From Symbiodinium natans (taxonomy: Eukaryota > Sar > Dinophyceae > Suessiales > Symbiodiniaceae), in the NCBI GenBank assembly GCA_905221605.1, contig CAJNDS010002412.1, positions 2,083,929 through 2,147,928 of the forward strand: DNA of 64,000 bases. The letters run 5' to 3'. Under the pieces are notes generated by a model. The model was not told the DNA's origin and did not search any database. It saw only the letters and a program-made list of their open reading frames with translations. The position numbers were made by a program, and so were the translations under genes. Shown piece by piece: positions 50,140 through 58,709 of the stretch (positions are counted from its first letter, which is position 1; the number at the start of each line of letters is the position of its first letter).

Positions 50140-50793
50140 ATGTCTGCAGCGGAAGCGGTAGAGGAGCCGCAACGCGTGCATCAATATGCTATACTGCCGC
50201 TGACGGCCTTGGCTCTCCCTGCGGAGCATCTGCGGCCGCCAGGCTGGAAGTTCAGAGCGGTTGGGCCGTCGTCGAACCGAGGCTTGCAAGAGCTGGAGGT
50301 CGATGACGTGGTCATCCTGACCCTAGAATATGGGCAGGGCCGGTGCAGATTCCACGTCGTCAAGGAGCTGCACCATGCGCATGGCTGCGGCTATCTGCTC
50401 GAGCCAGTTTTGCGAGGAGTAACTTGCCCGGTCTACCTTGAAAGAGTTGGCAGCCTGGTTTTGAACCTTGACTTCATGGCGGAGCCATTTAACCCGCGGT
50501 CGAGCCGAATTTGCGTCACCAAATTGTCTGGTGACACCGTGCTCCTGCGCAGCTTTTCGCGGTCGAGCCGCATGCAGGAGGTGCACGATGCCGTGACGCG
50601 AGTCCTTGAGCTCAGCGACCTGGAGTCCTTGCGCTTGCAGTACACGATGGCTGGGTGCAATCAGCCTGTGCGACTGCCGAAGTTGATGACCATCAACAAG
50701 TTTCTCGCTTCCCACGGCCCAGCCTCCCAACAGCAGCGCGTGCCATGGATGCAGCCCTCCTCTGAGCCGCCCTTGAAGTGTGCCCGGCGTTGA
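50140..50793 (+). CDS. Transposon gene 2: 217-residue protein of unknown function
   Basis: The ATG at 50140 (MSAAEAVEE) is the first true ATG; the frame runs back to 50092 only through a TTG. The middle reads VDDVVILTLEYGQGRCRFHV, then a strand-rich region. Residues about 130-165 (KLSGDTVLLRSFSR, then VHDAVTRVLELSDLESLRLQ) resemble a ubiquitin-like beta-grasp fold by pattern only. The C-terminus is RLPKLMTINKFLASHG plus a polar tail. It has no introns. At least two hairpin motif copies lie inside the frame (50498 and 50559). Family not recognised. Confidence 0.6.
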   Translation: MSAAEAVEEPQRVHQYAILPLTALALPAEHLRPPGWKFRAVGPSSNRGLQELEVDDVVILTLEYGQGRCRFHVVKELHHAHGCGYLLEPVLRGVTCPVYLERVGSLVLNLDFMAEPFNPRSSRICVTKLSGDTVLLRSFSRSSRMQEVHDAVTRVLELSDLESLRLQYTMAGCNQPVRLPKLMTINKFLASHGPASQQQRVPWMQPSSEPPLKCARR

Positions 50794-51317
50794 GAAGCAT
50801 GCGTGCGCACGCTCGCGCGGTCGCGCCGCGGCATATGTAGCGTTCCCCCGAGGCATCCGGCACGCAGAGCCCGCCGGCTGCAGAGAGTAAAAAAGGACCT
50901 CTTTACGCGCACGCATTGAACATGTCGACTCCTCTCTCCCCGACACATGAGGCTTGTCAACCGAAATGAAACAAAATATATATATATATAAATGGTGAAA
51001 GAAAACATGGAGGCAAAATTCAAGACTTCAGTTTTTTGCAACGGGATCGGGGCGGTCGTGCCGCAGCAAGAAACATGTCAGCATGCTGAACATGGCTGCA
51101 TTTTAGCTCGGAGGCGGTTGCGCCGCAGCCCAGTGCACTGCGTTGTGGAATGCTGCCCACTTTCTTCGGGTCCGCTTTTTTTGCTCGAGCTTGAGACAAC
51201 AAAGCAGCACGCAGCTTCGCAGCGCAGCAGCAACAGCAGCAGCAGCAGCAGCAGCATGCAGCGTGCAGTGTAGTTTCCTCAACAGAAACAGTCTCAGTAA
51301 AGCGCCACTGGAGCACC

Positions 51318-52771
51318 ATGCCGTGGCGCTGGGTCTCCGCCGACGAAGACGAGGAGGAGGAGGACGCCTGGGCCGGCTTTAGCGGCCGCGGTGGCTGGGG
51401 CTGGAGCGGATGGTGGTGGCCATGGTCGTGGGCCAACAACAGCTGGGCCCGCGACAGCTGGCTGGACGACAGCTGGGTCGACGACAGCTGGGCAGAGGAT
51501 GGCTGGGACGACCAAACTGGGCCGGCTGGTCAGGCGAGGCCTGGTCGGCAGACGCCTGGGCAGGCCGGACCTCCTCCGGCCAGGTTTGGTGGCGACGCAG
51601 TTCCGGTTGGGCCGGCTGGTGCGGAGGCAGCAGGGAGGACGAGGAGGAGGAGGAGGGAGGAAGGCGTGAGAAAAAAAGGAAGCCAAAACAGGAGCCTTCG
51701 GAGTACTCGGAGTACTCGGAGGAGGAGGAGGCTGCGGCGGCGCCGAAACGAGCGCCGCTCGTGGACAAGCAGCGTCGTCTGGAGATCCAGGCGAAGGCCA
51801 AAGCCCAGGGCATCTCTCGGAGGGCGATGGAGCAGCTGGGGCTGCACCGCCCGGGCGGCAGCCAGAGCGGGCCACCTTGGCGCGCTGGGACAACTCCTTC
51901 CAAGGGACGCAGACGAGCCGGTCGCGCCGGCAGTGAAAGCGGAGCCGAGGGACGCAGACGAGCCGGTCGCGCCGGCAGAGCGGGCAGAGCCGGTCGTGCC
52001 GGCAGAGCCGGCAATGGGGCGCGGGGCGCCGACAATAGGGCGCGGCACACCCCCGCAGGCTGCCCGGGACTCCTTGGACCGCTCTTCCACAAGTCAGTTT
52101 TCCTCCGAGGAGGACGACGCGGCGCCGGTTGAGCCGGATGCAGCAGAGGCACCAGTTGCGCCGGATGCAGCAGAGGCGGTGGCACCGGTTGAGGGCGCAG
52201 CAGACGCGGTGGCACCGGTTGAGCCAGGTGCAGCAGACTCGGCGCCGGTTGAGCCGGATGCGGCAGAGTTGTCGGTGGAGCCGGACTTTGTCAAGCCGTC
52301 GGCGATGCCTGCAGTGCCCGAGCATCGCTGGCGCAGCGCAGACGGCGCGTTGTGCCTGGTCTGCAATGCGAAAGTGGGCCACGCAGGCAGCCTCCATTGG
52401 GGCGCGCACCTCATGACGCCTCGCCACAAAAAGAACATGCAGGCACTGATGAGAGTGTGGGAGCGTGAGGTGCGTGAGTCCAGGGAACAGGCCTCTTCGT
52501 CTTCAACCGCAGTTGAGCCGCAAGTGGAGACGTCACACAGGCCTCAACCGCGGTTGAGCCGCAAGGGGAGACGTCACAGGCCTCTACCGCGGTTGAGCCG
52601 CAAGTGGAGACGTCACAGGCCTCTACCGCGGTTGAGCCGCAAGTGGAGACGTCGCAGGAGGGCACTGCCTCGGCTGCGGCGGTTGGGCCGCCCGCGCCAG
52701 AGGCCGAGACATCGATGGCGGTTGAGCCGCAGCAGGCACCAGTGCTCGGGCCAGAGGACCCGGAGATTTGA
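51318..52771 (+). CDS. Transposon gene 3: Trp-rich, U1-type zinc-finger protein with frame breaks
   Basis: The ATG at 51318 opens an acidic, tryptophan-rich N-terminus with SWLDDSWVDDSWAEDGWDD repeats. The tryptophan-rich pattern then continues in another frame (about 51507-51900: WAGWSGEAWSADAWAG, an acidic run, KKRKPKQEPSEYSEYSEEE, DKQRRLEIQAKAKAQG). It returns to the first frame (RDADEPVAPA, APVEPDAAEA repeats), reaches a zinc finger CLVC-x14-H-x5-H (about 52353-52435), and ends in 39 bp repeats encoding TAVEPQVETSQAS. An extra AC in the first 39 bp unit shifts frame again; the acidic reading continues to TGA at 52769-52771. The finger spacing matches U1/matrin-type fingers that bind double-stranded RNA. 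The breaks may be indels, sequencing errors or recoding. The motif CCGGTYGNGCCGG is abundant here. Confidence 0.55.
52503..52660 (+). repeat. 39 bp minisatellite in transposon gene 3
   Basis: Four units containing ACCGCGGTTGAGCCGCAAG. The first has two extra bases (CACACAG instead of CACAG), which changes the reading frame. Confidence 0.85.
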
Positions 52772-53039
52772 AGCGCCTGCAGCCAGAAAAGTGTGAGCGC
52801 ACTGCACTATATGGCCCTTGAAAGGTAACCCCCCTTAAAACCCCCTTAATGGCAGGGTTGGTTTTATAGGATATATATATATAGGGCCAGGGTTTCGGGT
52901 TAAAGGGCGGTGGTGTCCCCCCCATAAACCCCCCCTAAACCCTAAACCCCCTGCATGCGTTGCAGTGGTTGCGCCGCGACTGCAAGTCTGAAGCGTTGCA
53001 TATAAAAAGCTATAGTGTTTCCCGGAATCTGGATTATAT

Positions 53040-53062
53040 ATTTGTAGCCATTGTAGCCCAAA
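53040..53062 (+). other. Possible relic of a dinoflagellate spliced-leader sequence
   Basis: GTAGCCATT followed by a degenerate TGTAGCCCAAA matches about 15 of 21 aligned positions of the dinoflagellate leader. Two other places in the element, 50095-50102 and 53480-53487, have GGCTCAAG, the leader's 3' end, next to gene starts. Short matches; could be chance. Confidence 0.3.
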
Positions 53063-53129
53063 TCCTGCAAAAGAGATGCAAAACATATCGGCTTGGGCAT
53101 GAAACTCCGACCAAAAACTGCAATATATG

Positions 53130-53425
53130 AATGTCCGCGAAATGTCCGCCACGGAAAACGCGTCTTTGTCCGCGGAATTGTACACAAATGTATGGAATGT
53201 CCGCCGATGTCCGCCGGACAGAAAGAAGCGTGATTGCTCATAGAAATTCCTGGAAAACGTAGCAAAATGCGTGTCCGGCCGCGGATGTCCGCGGGACCCA
53301 TGACGCGTGCCCCGCAGCCCAATTTGTGGAACTATAATGTCCGCCAAATGTCCGCCGATGTCCGCAGACACCTCGGGCAGCATCGTCAACAAATGTCCGC
53401 GAAATGTCCGCGAATGTCCGCGCAC
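53130..53425 (+). promoter_or_regulatory. Cluster of 13 TGTCCGC motifs upstream of transposon gene 4
   Basis: The motif (A)ATGTCCGC occurs about 13 times in 300 bp, often paired 10-11 bp apart (ATGTCCGCGAAATGTCCGC). It lies in a non-coding interval ending ~50 bp before the ATG at 53477. A binding-site cluster or promoter is an inference. Confidence 0.5.
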
Positions 53426-53476
53426 GAAAACAGAAAGCATTTTTTTGGGGGAAACTGGTGTTGCTGATGCTGCTTC

Positions 53477-54681
53477 ATGGCTCAAGAAAACAAGCACAGG
53501 CAAGGCTTCTGTAACCTTCGTCGCGTCTCAGCAATGGCCGCCGACAGCCTCACCGCAACCCTCGACCTCGAAGCGGTTGAGCCGCAGGACCAGGCGCCGG
53601 TTGAGCCGGCTGTCTGTGGCTCCTGCGGCCAGGCCTTCGAGCACGCGGCCCGGCAGCGCAAGAACGCAGAGTGCGCGCGCTGTGGTGCCACGCGCAAAAT
53701 GGTTGCGCGGCACTTGGGCACGTGGCCAGACTCATTTGATGACGCGGCCCGTGCAGACTTCTTCCGCCGCGTGGCGGCTCGAAGCGGGCCTGCAGGGAGC
53801 AGGCTCAGCTGGGAGACCGTGCGGGCGGAGGTGAAGGAGGTCGCAGTGCGGCAAGCCATCCACGAGGAGAAGGTCGAGTATGGAGGCTCCTTCCTGCCTT
53901 TGTCGGTGTGGGTGCAGCAGGGCTGGGAAAAAAGCGTGGTGCTGGCTGGCCGCAAGGAGAAGAACGAGGAGTTGGGCATTGACACCTACCAGCTGCGCAC
54001 GAAGTATCAGTCGGAGTCGGACGTGATGCGGACAGTGAACGAGCAGCTCTTGCAGAAGGAGGCGGAGGTTCGCCGTAAGCGCGGTCGTGCCGGCGCCCCA
54101 GCAGACGATGGCGGGGAATGGGACGTGCCACTGGAGGCACCCGTGGCAAAACAAGCGAAGACCGCAGACAAGTCTGCCGCGCGCGCTGCTGCCAGGCAGG
54201 AGCGTGCTGACGCCAGAGAGGAGCGCTCGCGTCAGAAGTTCCGAGAGAAGGAGTTGCTGGCTGCCCAGAATACGTCACGCAGGGTTCTGGCCCTTGCTGC
54301 GCGAAGCAGCAGCCTGCAGCGCAGGCCGCAGTGACCCGCCTGCAGAAAGCGGTCGTAGCCGCCAAGGGGGCCTTGAGCGCCGAAGAACTCAGTGAACTCA
54401 CATGCTTCACGAGTTGCCAAGACTCTTTGGAGCGGCTGATGGCTTTCTGCGCGGAGGCAGACGCGGTGGTCCGCAAAGTGGCTGGCGGCAAGCTCGCTAC
54501 CGAGGATGACCTGGACGGAGCGGCCTTCAAGCACGTCAAGGCCTCCTCCGGGTTCCTCCGGTCTTTGCAAGGCCACATTGCGGAAAAGAAGTCCGAGGAG
54601 AAAGAGGCGGGTGCCAAGCCGGGGCCGGCGAAAGCCACGAGAAAGGCGAAGGCGAAAGCCACGGGCAAGGACAACGCCTGA
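53477..54681 (+). CDS. Transposon gene 4: four-cysteine (CxxC-CxxC) protein with a frame break
   Basis: The ATG at 53477 starts a frame with AVEPQ/PVEPA motifs, then a C-x2-C ... C-x2-C knuckle (CGSCGQAF and CARCGATRKMVARHLG), a possible zinc ribbon near residues 47-70. A conserved-looking domain follows (SFLPLSVWVQQGWEKSVVLA; ELGIDTYQLRTKYQSES) and then a charged coiled coil. The frame stops at 54332-54334, but the protein clearly continues in another frame from about 54300 (AKQQPAAQAAVTRLQKAVV) to the stop at 54679-54681, ending in a lysine/alanine tail (KATRKAKAKATGK). A one-base indel or recoding near 54300 explains this. Family not recognised; nucleic-acid binding is likely from the knuckle and tail. 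Confidence 0.6.
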
Positions 54682-55109
54682 CTGAGCTTGACAAGTTTCT
54701 TCACCATGGCCCACGCAACCTGTGTTTTTTTCAGCACAGACTTGGGCTTTAGCACGGTTGCGCCGTTCCTGTTGCGGTTGCGCCGCATCTGTGTTTTTGG
54801 TGCTGGGATGCCGTCGCATCCTTCTCGGGCTGAATTTCGGGGCATCATGCTGCATGCATGTGTGGTTTGGTTCTGTGTAACTGCTGTTTTGTTCTGTAAT
54901 AGCGCATTCGTTCCTCAAAAGGCAGCCCACGGATTCAGCTTCGAGCAAAGTTGCGGCAACAGCTGCAGAGTGCAGCCTGCAAGGGGATGTGCAAAATGGA
55001 GAAGTCTACGTGCACATGTTGTATATATATATATGTATATATAGAGCCCATGCATGCGTGCAGGGGTTCTGCAGAGTTTTGGTTGCAAGGGCCCAGCTGC
55101 ACGAGCGCC

Positions 55110-55865
55110 ATGGTGGTGCGCCGGCGTCCGCGCCTGACCCCACGCGCGCTGTTGCTGCGGGCTGCGCGCTCGCCTCGCCAGCGCCGGCTGCCATGGCATC
55201 GCCCTGCCCGTCGCCCGGCCGCGGCAACGCAAGCGGCTGAGGACGCTTCCCCTGCCTCGCAGCCAGCTGCAGGTCCGTCCCAGTCCCAGCCAGCTGCAGC
55301 GAGCACAAACGCTCCGGTGGAGCCGGAATTTGCTGGCGATGGCGAGGACTCGCCGCATTGGCTGCCAGACCCGTCCCAGGCCACGACAGAGCCATGGGAA
55401 GCAGATTCCGCGGCGGCCTTCCAAGTGGAGTCCTTTGAAGACCTCGAGCTGTGCATGGACGACGACATGGATGATGTGCCGGGAGCGGCTGCGCCGCCTG
55501 CTGCTGCGGACGCGCCGCCTGCTGCGGACGCGCCGCACCTGTACTGGGCGGTCGCGCCGCCGGAATGGTACAAGGTTCGCGAGGTGTACTGGAGCCGCGC
55601 CGTGGCGCGCTTCGGGTGGTTCCAGCAGCAGCTGGCAGAAGCCTGCCAGTGGGAACACGTCGATATCGGCATGGCAGACGAGTTGGAGCGAGCCATGGGC
55701 GGCTGCCAGGCGCTTGTTGTATACGGCGATGCCTTGCTGCGCGGCTTCGCGCCCGCGGTCGTGCCGCGGAAGAACTTGATGGCTTTTGCCTCGCGCTGCC
55801 GCCACCTCGTTCACGGGTCCAAGCAGGCCATGCGGCTGCACGCGTGGAATAGACTGGAGCGCTGA
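55110..55865 (+). CDS. Transposon gene 5: 251-residue protein of unknown function
   Basis: The ATG at 55110 is chosen (GCCATGG context); the frame extends upstream only through a TTG and an AT-repeat leader. The N-terminus is basic (VVRRRPRLTPRALLLRAARS), then Pro/Ala/Ser-rich, then acidic (DLELCMDDDMDDVPG), then a compact domain beginning PHLYWAVAPPEWYKVREVYW with FGWFQQQLAEACQWEHVDIG and ending SKQAMRLHAWNRLER. It lies 0.3 kb before the transposase. Family not recognised. Hairpin motif copies are embedded (55490, 55548, 55756). Confidence 0.6.
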   Translation: MVVRRRPRLTPRALLLRAARSPRQRRLPWHRPARRPAAATQAAEDASPASQPAAGPSQSQPAAASTNAPVEPEFAGDGEDSPHWLPDPSQATTEPWEADSAAAFQVESFEDLELCMDDDMDDVPGAAAPPAAADAPPAADAPHLYWAVAPPEWYKVREVYWSRAVARFGWFQQQLAEACQWEHVDIGMADELERAMGGCQALVVYGDALLRGFAPAVVPRKNLMAFASRCRHLVHGSKQAMRLHAWNRLER

Positions 55866-56161
55866 CAAGAGGCGTGCCTGCAGGCCCGGTCGTGCCGCCA
55901 TTCGCATGTCCACGCGGGCGGTTGCGCCGCTCTCCATGGCATGCTTCGACCCATTCTCGCAGCCCAAGGAAAATGCTCTTTATACATAGCAGCGGGGCGG
56001 GGTAGTGTTTGTCTTTCATGTATATACACCTTGCATGTGGACACAGCCAACAAACTTCGCAATGTATTCTGGCCAGAGCATTTGTCTTTCGCCGCCATGT
56101 GGCGGTGGAGCCGCGGAGCTGCGCAAGCTGTGTGAGTTGGGCGCAGCTGCTGGCACGCCGC

Positions 56162-58077
56162 ATGCCGCGCTCCAAGCGAGCACGTCTGCAGCCGCAACCA
56201 AATATTTCGGCGACTGCGGCCGCGCAAGTGCTCGCGCGGTTGCCGCAGGACGCCCGCATTGTCTCAGCTCGCACATGGCGGAAGGATGTGCGCATTGCAG
56301 CTGCTGACGCGGAGTCGTGCTTCAACATGATCACTGTGCAAGGCTTGAAAGTCGGTTGCGCCGACCTTGCCGCAGTTCTACGCTTTCTTTTTGACAGCTC
56401 TCCCAGCATGCAGCGTCGGGTAAGTGCTTGGCCTGAAACTCTAGACTGGATCTTGTGCCACGACGAGTGCACAGGAGGAAACGTTTTGGCGACGGGCTCG
56501 CGGAAGAAGATGTGCTTTGTGTACGCTGCACTTCTGGATGGCACGCAAGTTCACGAAGTGAACTGGCTCACTGTGGCGGCGGTGCCGCACGCAGAGCTTC
56601 AAAAAACTGAGGCTGGCATTTCGGCAGTCATGGTTGAGATCTTGCGAAACCTTGCCGCGCAGTGCCTGGACTTTGGCTTCTTGCTCGGCGAGAAGTGGCA
56701 GCGCCTTCGTCTTCGTGGCCTGCTCGGGGATTATGAGGGCCTGGCGTCGACGTATATGGCCAAAGGCGCAAGTGCACTGAAGCCATGCTTGCAATGCCAG
56801 AACGTCCTGATGAAAACAAGCACGGCTGCAAGGGCAGACAAGTACTTCCAGACCATTGAATGCGCCGAGTTTGCTCTATGCGAAGAGCTGCGCGACGGGG
56901 AACTCTTCGCTTTGTATGACCAGTTTCTGTCCGAGGTTTGCAGGAGCGAAGCCGCTCGCAAAGAGAGGGACAAGCTCTTCGGCTTTGCGGTTGCGCCGCA
57001 GGCCTTGCTGGCACAGCCTGATGCGCGTGCACTCCTTCCACCCTCCTGCGTGCTCTTTGACCCGTGCCACAACTACTTCGCCAACGGCGTGGTCTCTTCG
57101 GAGCTGTTGTTGTTCCGTGCGGAAATGGAGCAGAAATCCCAGTTTTCACTGGAGATGCTGCGGGAGGCAGTGGTGGCTTCTGGATGGAAGCGGTGCTACA
57201 AAGACCGAAGCGGGAAGGCTTGGGCGGGACGCCTCTTTGAAGCCGTCTTCTGGGAAGGCAGTCTATACAAAAACTCTGCTGCAGCATGTATGGATGCCTT
57301 CGCGCTGTTGGCGTACTATGCAGAGCAGCTCATGGGGGGGAAATGAAGCCATGAGGTTGCCGCTTGCAAGCTTGCAGGCCCTCCATCGCTGCTGTTCTCT
57401 GCTCGGCCAGCTCCGAAGCGGTTGTGCCGCGCAGGGTGGCGCCCTGCACGCCGCCTTGGCGCAGCTTGAGGCCGCGCAGGCTGCCCACCAGGCTGCCTTC
57501 GCTGCGGCGTACCCAGGCAGGGTCCGGAGTGTGATTATTGAAACCTGAAAATGTTTTAGTTTATGCATGTGGAAAATGTGTTTTTTCTTTTTGCTTTCCG
57601 TGCTGAGGCGCGTATAGACCCAAGCACCACTTTCGTTTGCATCATCCAAGCCAACTTGGACAGCTGGGAGTATATGTGGACATGTTTCCGGCCGAGTCGC
57701 GGCACAGGCGATACAAGAGACGCATCGCGAATGACCATGCTTCTCTATTCAAGCATGGCACAGGCGCTTTGTCAATGAGTCTGCTTCGGACAATGCTCTC
57801 CCAACAAAGATTTGATTTGATGGATGCTGCGGATGCAACGCGGTTGTTGCCGCCTCTCATCGCAGCCGATACGGTTCGGGCAGAGTTGGGCTTGGAAGGC
57901 ACCGCCAGCACGAAGTGCCAGTTGAACGGCCGACTCTTTCGAAGGGATGATGTGGCGATCTGCGGCAGCAACTTTTACTTGGTTCGATTGTGCTTGCAGC
58001 GTGCGCATGGCGTCCAACTGCTGGTTCAGCAACTGCCCATTGCTTCTGGCCTGGCACACCACATTTTTCCTCTATAG
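56162..58077 (+). CDS. Transposon gene 6: CACTA/CMC-type DDE transposase (two exons, one frame break)
   Basis: It should cut and paste the element by acting on the 11 bp ends in the nucleus. The ATG at 56162 gives a basic N-terminus (MPRSKRARLQPQP). Core motifs in order: WILCHDECTGGNVLA, GDYEGLASTYMAKG followed by the knuckle CLQC, and LFDPCHNYFANGVVSSE (D..H, as in CACTA and Plavaka). After an intron comes RPKHHFRLHHPSQLGQLG then FPAESRHRRYKRR, carrying the third acidic residue. Exon 1 is 56162-57516 and exon 2 is 57608-58077, about 607 residues. A run of seven G at 57334-57340 breaks the frame (TGA at 57344-57346); one G fewer lets the protein run on to the intron. Catalytic residues are assigned by pattern, not by alignment. 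Confidence 0.75.
57517..57607 (+). other. Inferred 91 bp intron in the transposase
   Basis: GC donor (CCCAG|GCAGGG) and acceptor TTTCCGTGCTGAG|G after a T-rich tract. Splicing yields AYPG-AYRPKHH, the expected join before the HH motif. Confidence 0.6.
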
Positions 58078-58298
58078 CGTTTTGTTGTTCAACTTGGTTT
58101 AAAGTTTAAACATCGCAAGCAAGGTTTCCCAGACGTGTTGCGCCGTCACCTGCCAGCGTGGTGGAGAGCAGCGTGTGGTCGAGGGGCCTGAGCTCGCTGC
58201 CTTGCATGCCGTTTCCTGGTTCTGGCCCGAAGAGGCACACATCACCATCCTGCGGTGAAAAATGCGTGAGCACGCGGCAGCACGCATAATAACTGGTT

Positions 58299-58460
58299 GA
58301 GAGTTGGCGGTCGAGCCGCCGTTATACACACATGTTGCAACTTGTCACATGCATTCCATGGCGGTCGATCCGCAGTTTGAGAGTTGGCGGTCGAGCCGCT
58401 GTTATACACACATGTTGCAACTTGTCACATGCATTCTTTGACATGGCGGTCGATCGCAGA
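58299..58460 (+). repeat. Two ~80 bp direct repeats near the right end
   Basis: Each begins GAGAGTTGGCGGTCGAGCCG, continues TTATACACACATGTTGCAAC and carries two hairpin motif copies. Non-coding, 3' of the transposase. Confidence 0.8.
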
Positions 58461-58600
58461 GGGCGGTGCGCTTTCCTGCTGTGGGGTGCCTTTTTGAAAG
58501 GAAACTTTGATGTAGAAAGAAATCGCAGTGTATATGAAAAAAACGGCAACCACTTATATAGAGAAGTTATCCCGAACTTATTTTGTTTGATATCAGGCTC

Positions 58601-58655
58601 GAGATAAGTTCAAGATAAGTTCAAGATAAGGTCAAGATAAGTCCAAGACAAGTCC
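58601..58655 (+). repeat. Right subterminal tandem repeats
   Basis: About five units of AAGATAAGTTC, the same motif and the same orientation as on the left. Confidence 0.75.
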
Positions 58656-58696
58656 TGTAACTTTGCTAAGTTCTCAGTAAGTCCGATAACTAAAAC

Positions 58697-58707
58697 GGCC
58701 TACCTTG
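58697..58707 (-). repeat. Right terminal inverted repeat of the 11 kb transposon
   Basis: GGCCTACCTTG, exact inverse of 47746-47756. Confidence 0.85.
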
Positions 58708-58709
58708 TA
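58708..58709 (+). other. TA target-site duplication, right
   Basis: Follows GGCCTACCTTG and is continued by AACCCTAAACC, so the host array resumes directly. Confidence 0.6.

Larger units (their letters stand above)
48156..58399 (+). repeat. Dispersed 13-nt hairpin family GCGGTYGNGCCGC
   Basis: Several dozen copies occur across the transposon, in coding and non-coding DNA. Examples: 48156, 49874, 49950, 50559, 50817, 51052, 51114, 54774, 56987, 58307 and 58387 (13 bp each). Stem variants keep pairing: GTGG/CCAC at 48779, CCGG/CCGG at 51918, 51963, 52125 and 52245, ACGG/CCGT at 54754, TCGG/CCGA at 56352. The loop is almost always TYGNG. I saw no full copy outside the element. Confidence 0.8.
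47746..58707 (+). mobile_element. 11 kb CACTA/CMC-like DNA transposon with cargo genes
   Basis: The 10,962 bp element has perfect 11 bp terminal inverted repeats (CAAGGTAGGCC / GGCCTACCTTG) and is flanked by TA on both sides. It lies inside a CCCTAAA array that resumes directly after it. Subterminal repeats and a transposase with D...D..H...E layout support the CACTA/CMC group; a TA duplication fits the Mirage branch best. Six plus-strand genes fill it, all GC-rich compared with the flanks. The 13-nt hairpin GCGGTYGNGCCGC recurs throughout. The copy may be inactive, since three genes have frame breaks. Confidence 0.85.

Noticed and set aside
55021-55045. TATA-like tract before transposon gene 5 as a promoter
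   Set aside because: It is a simple AT repeat, and dinoflagellates generally lack TATA-box promoters; not strong enough to annotate.
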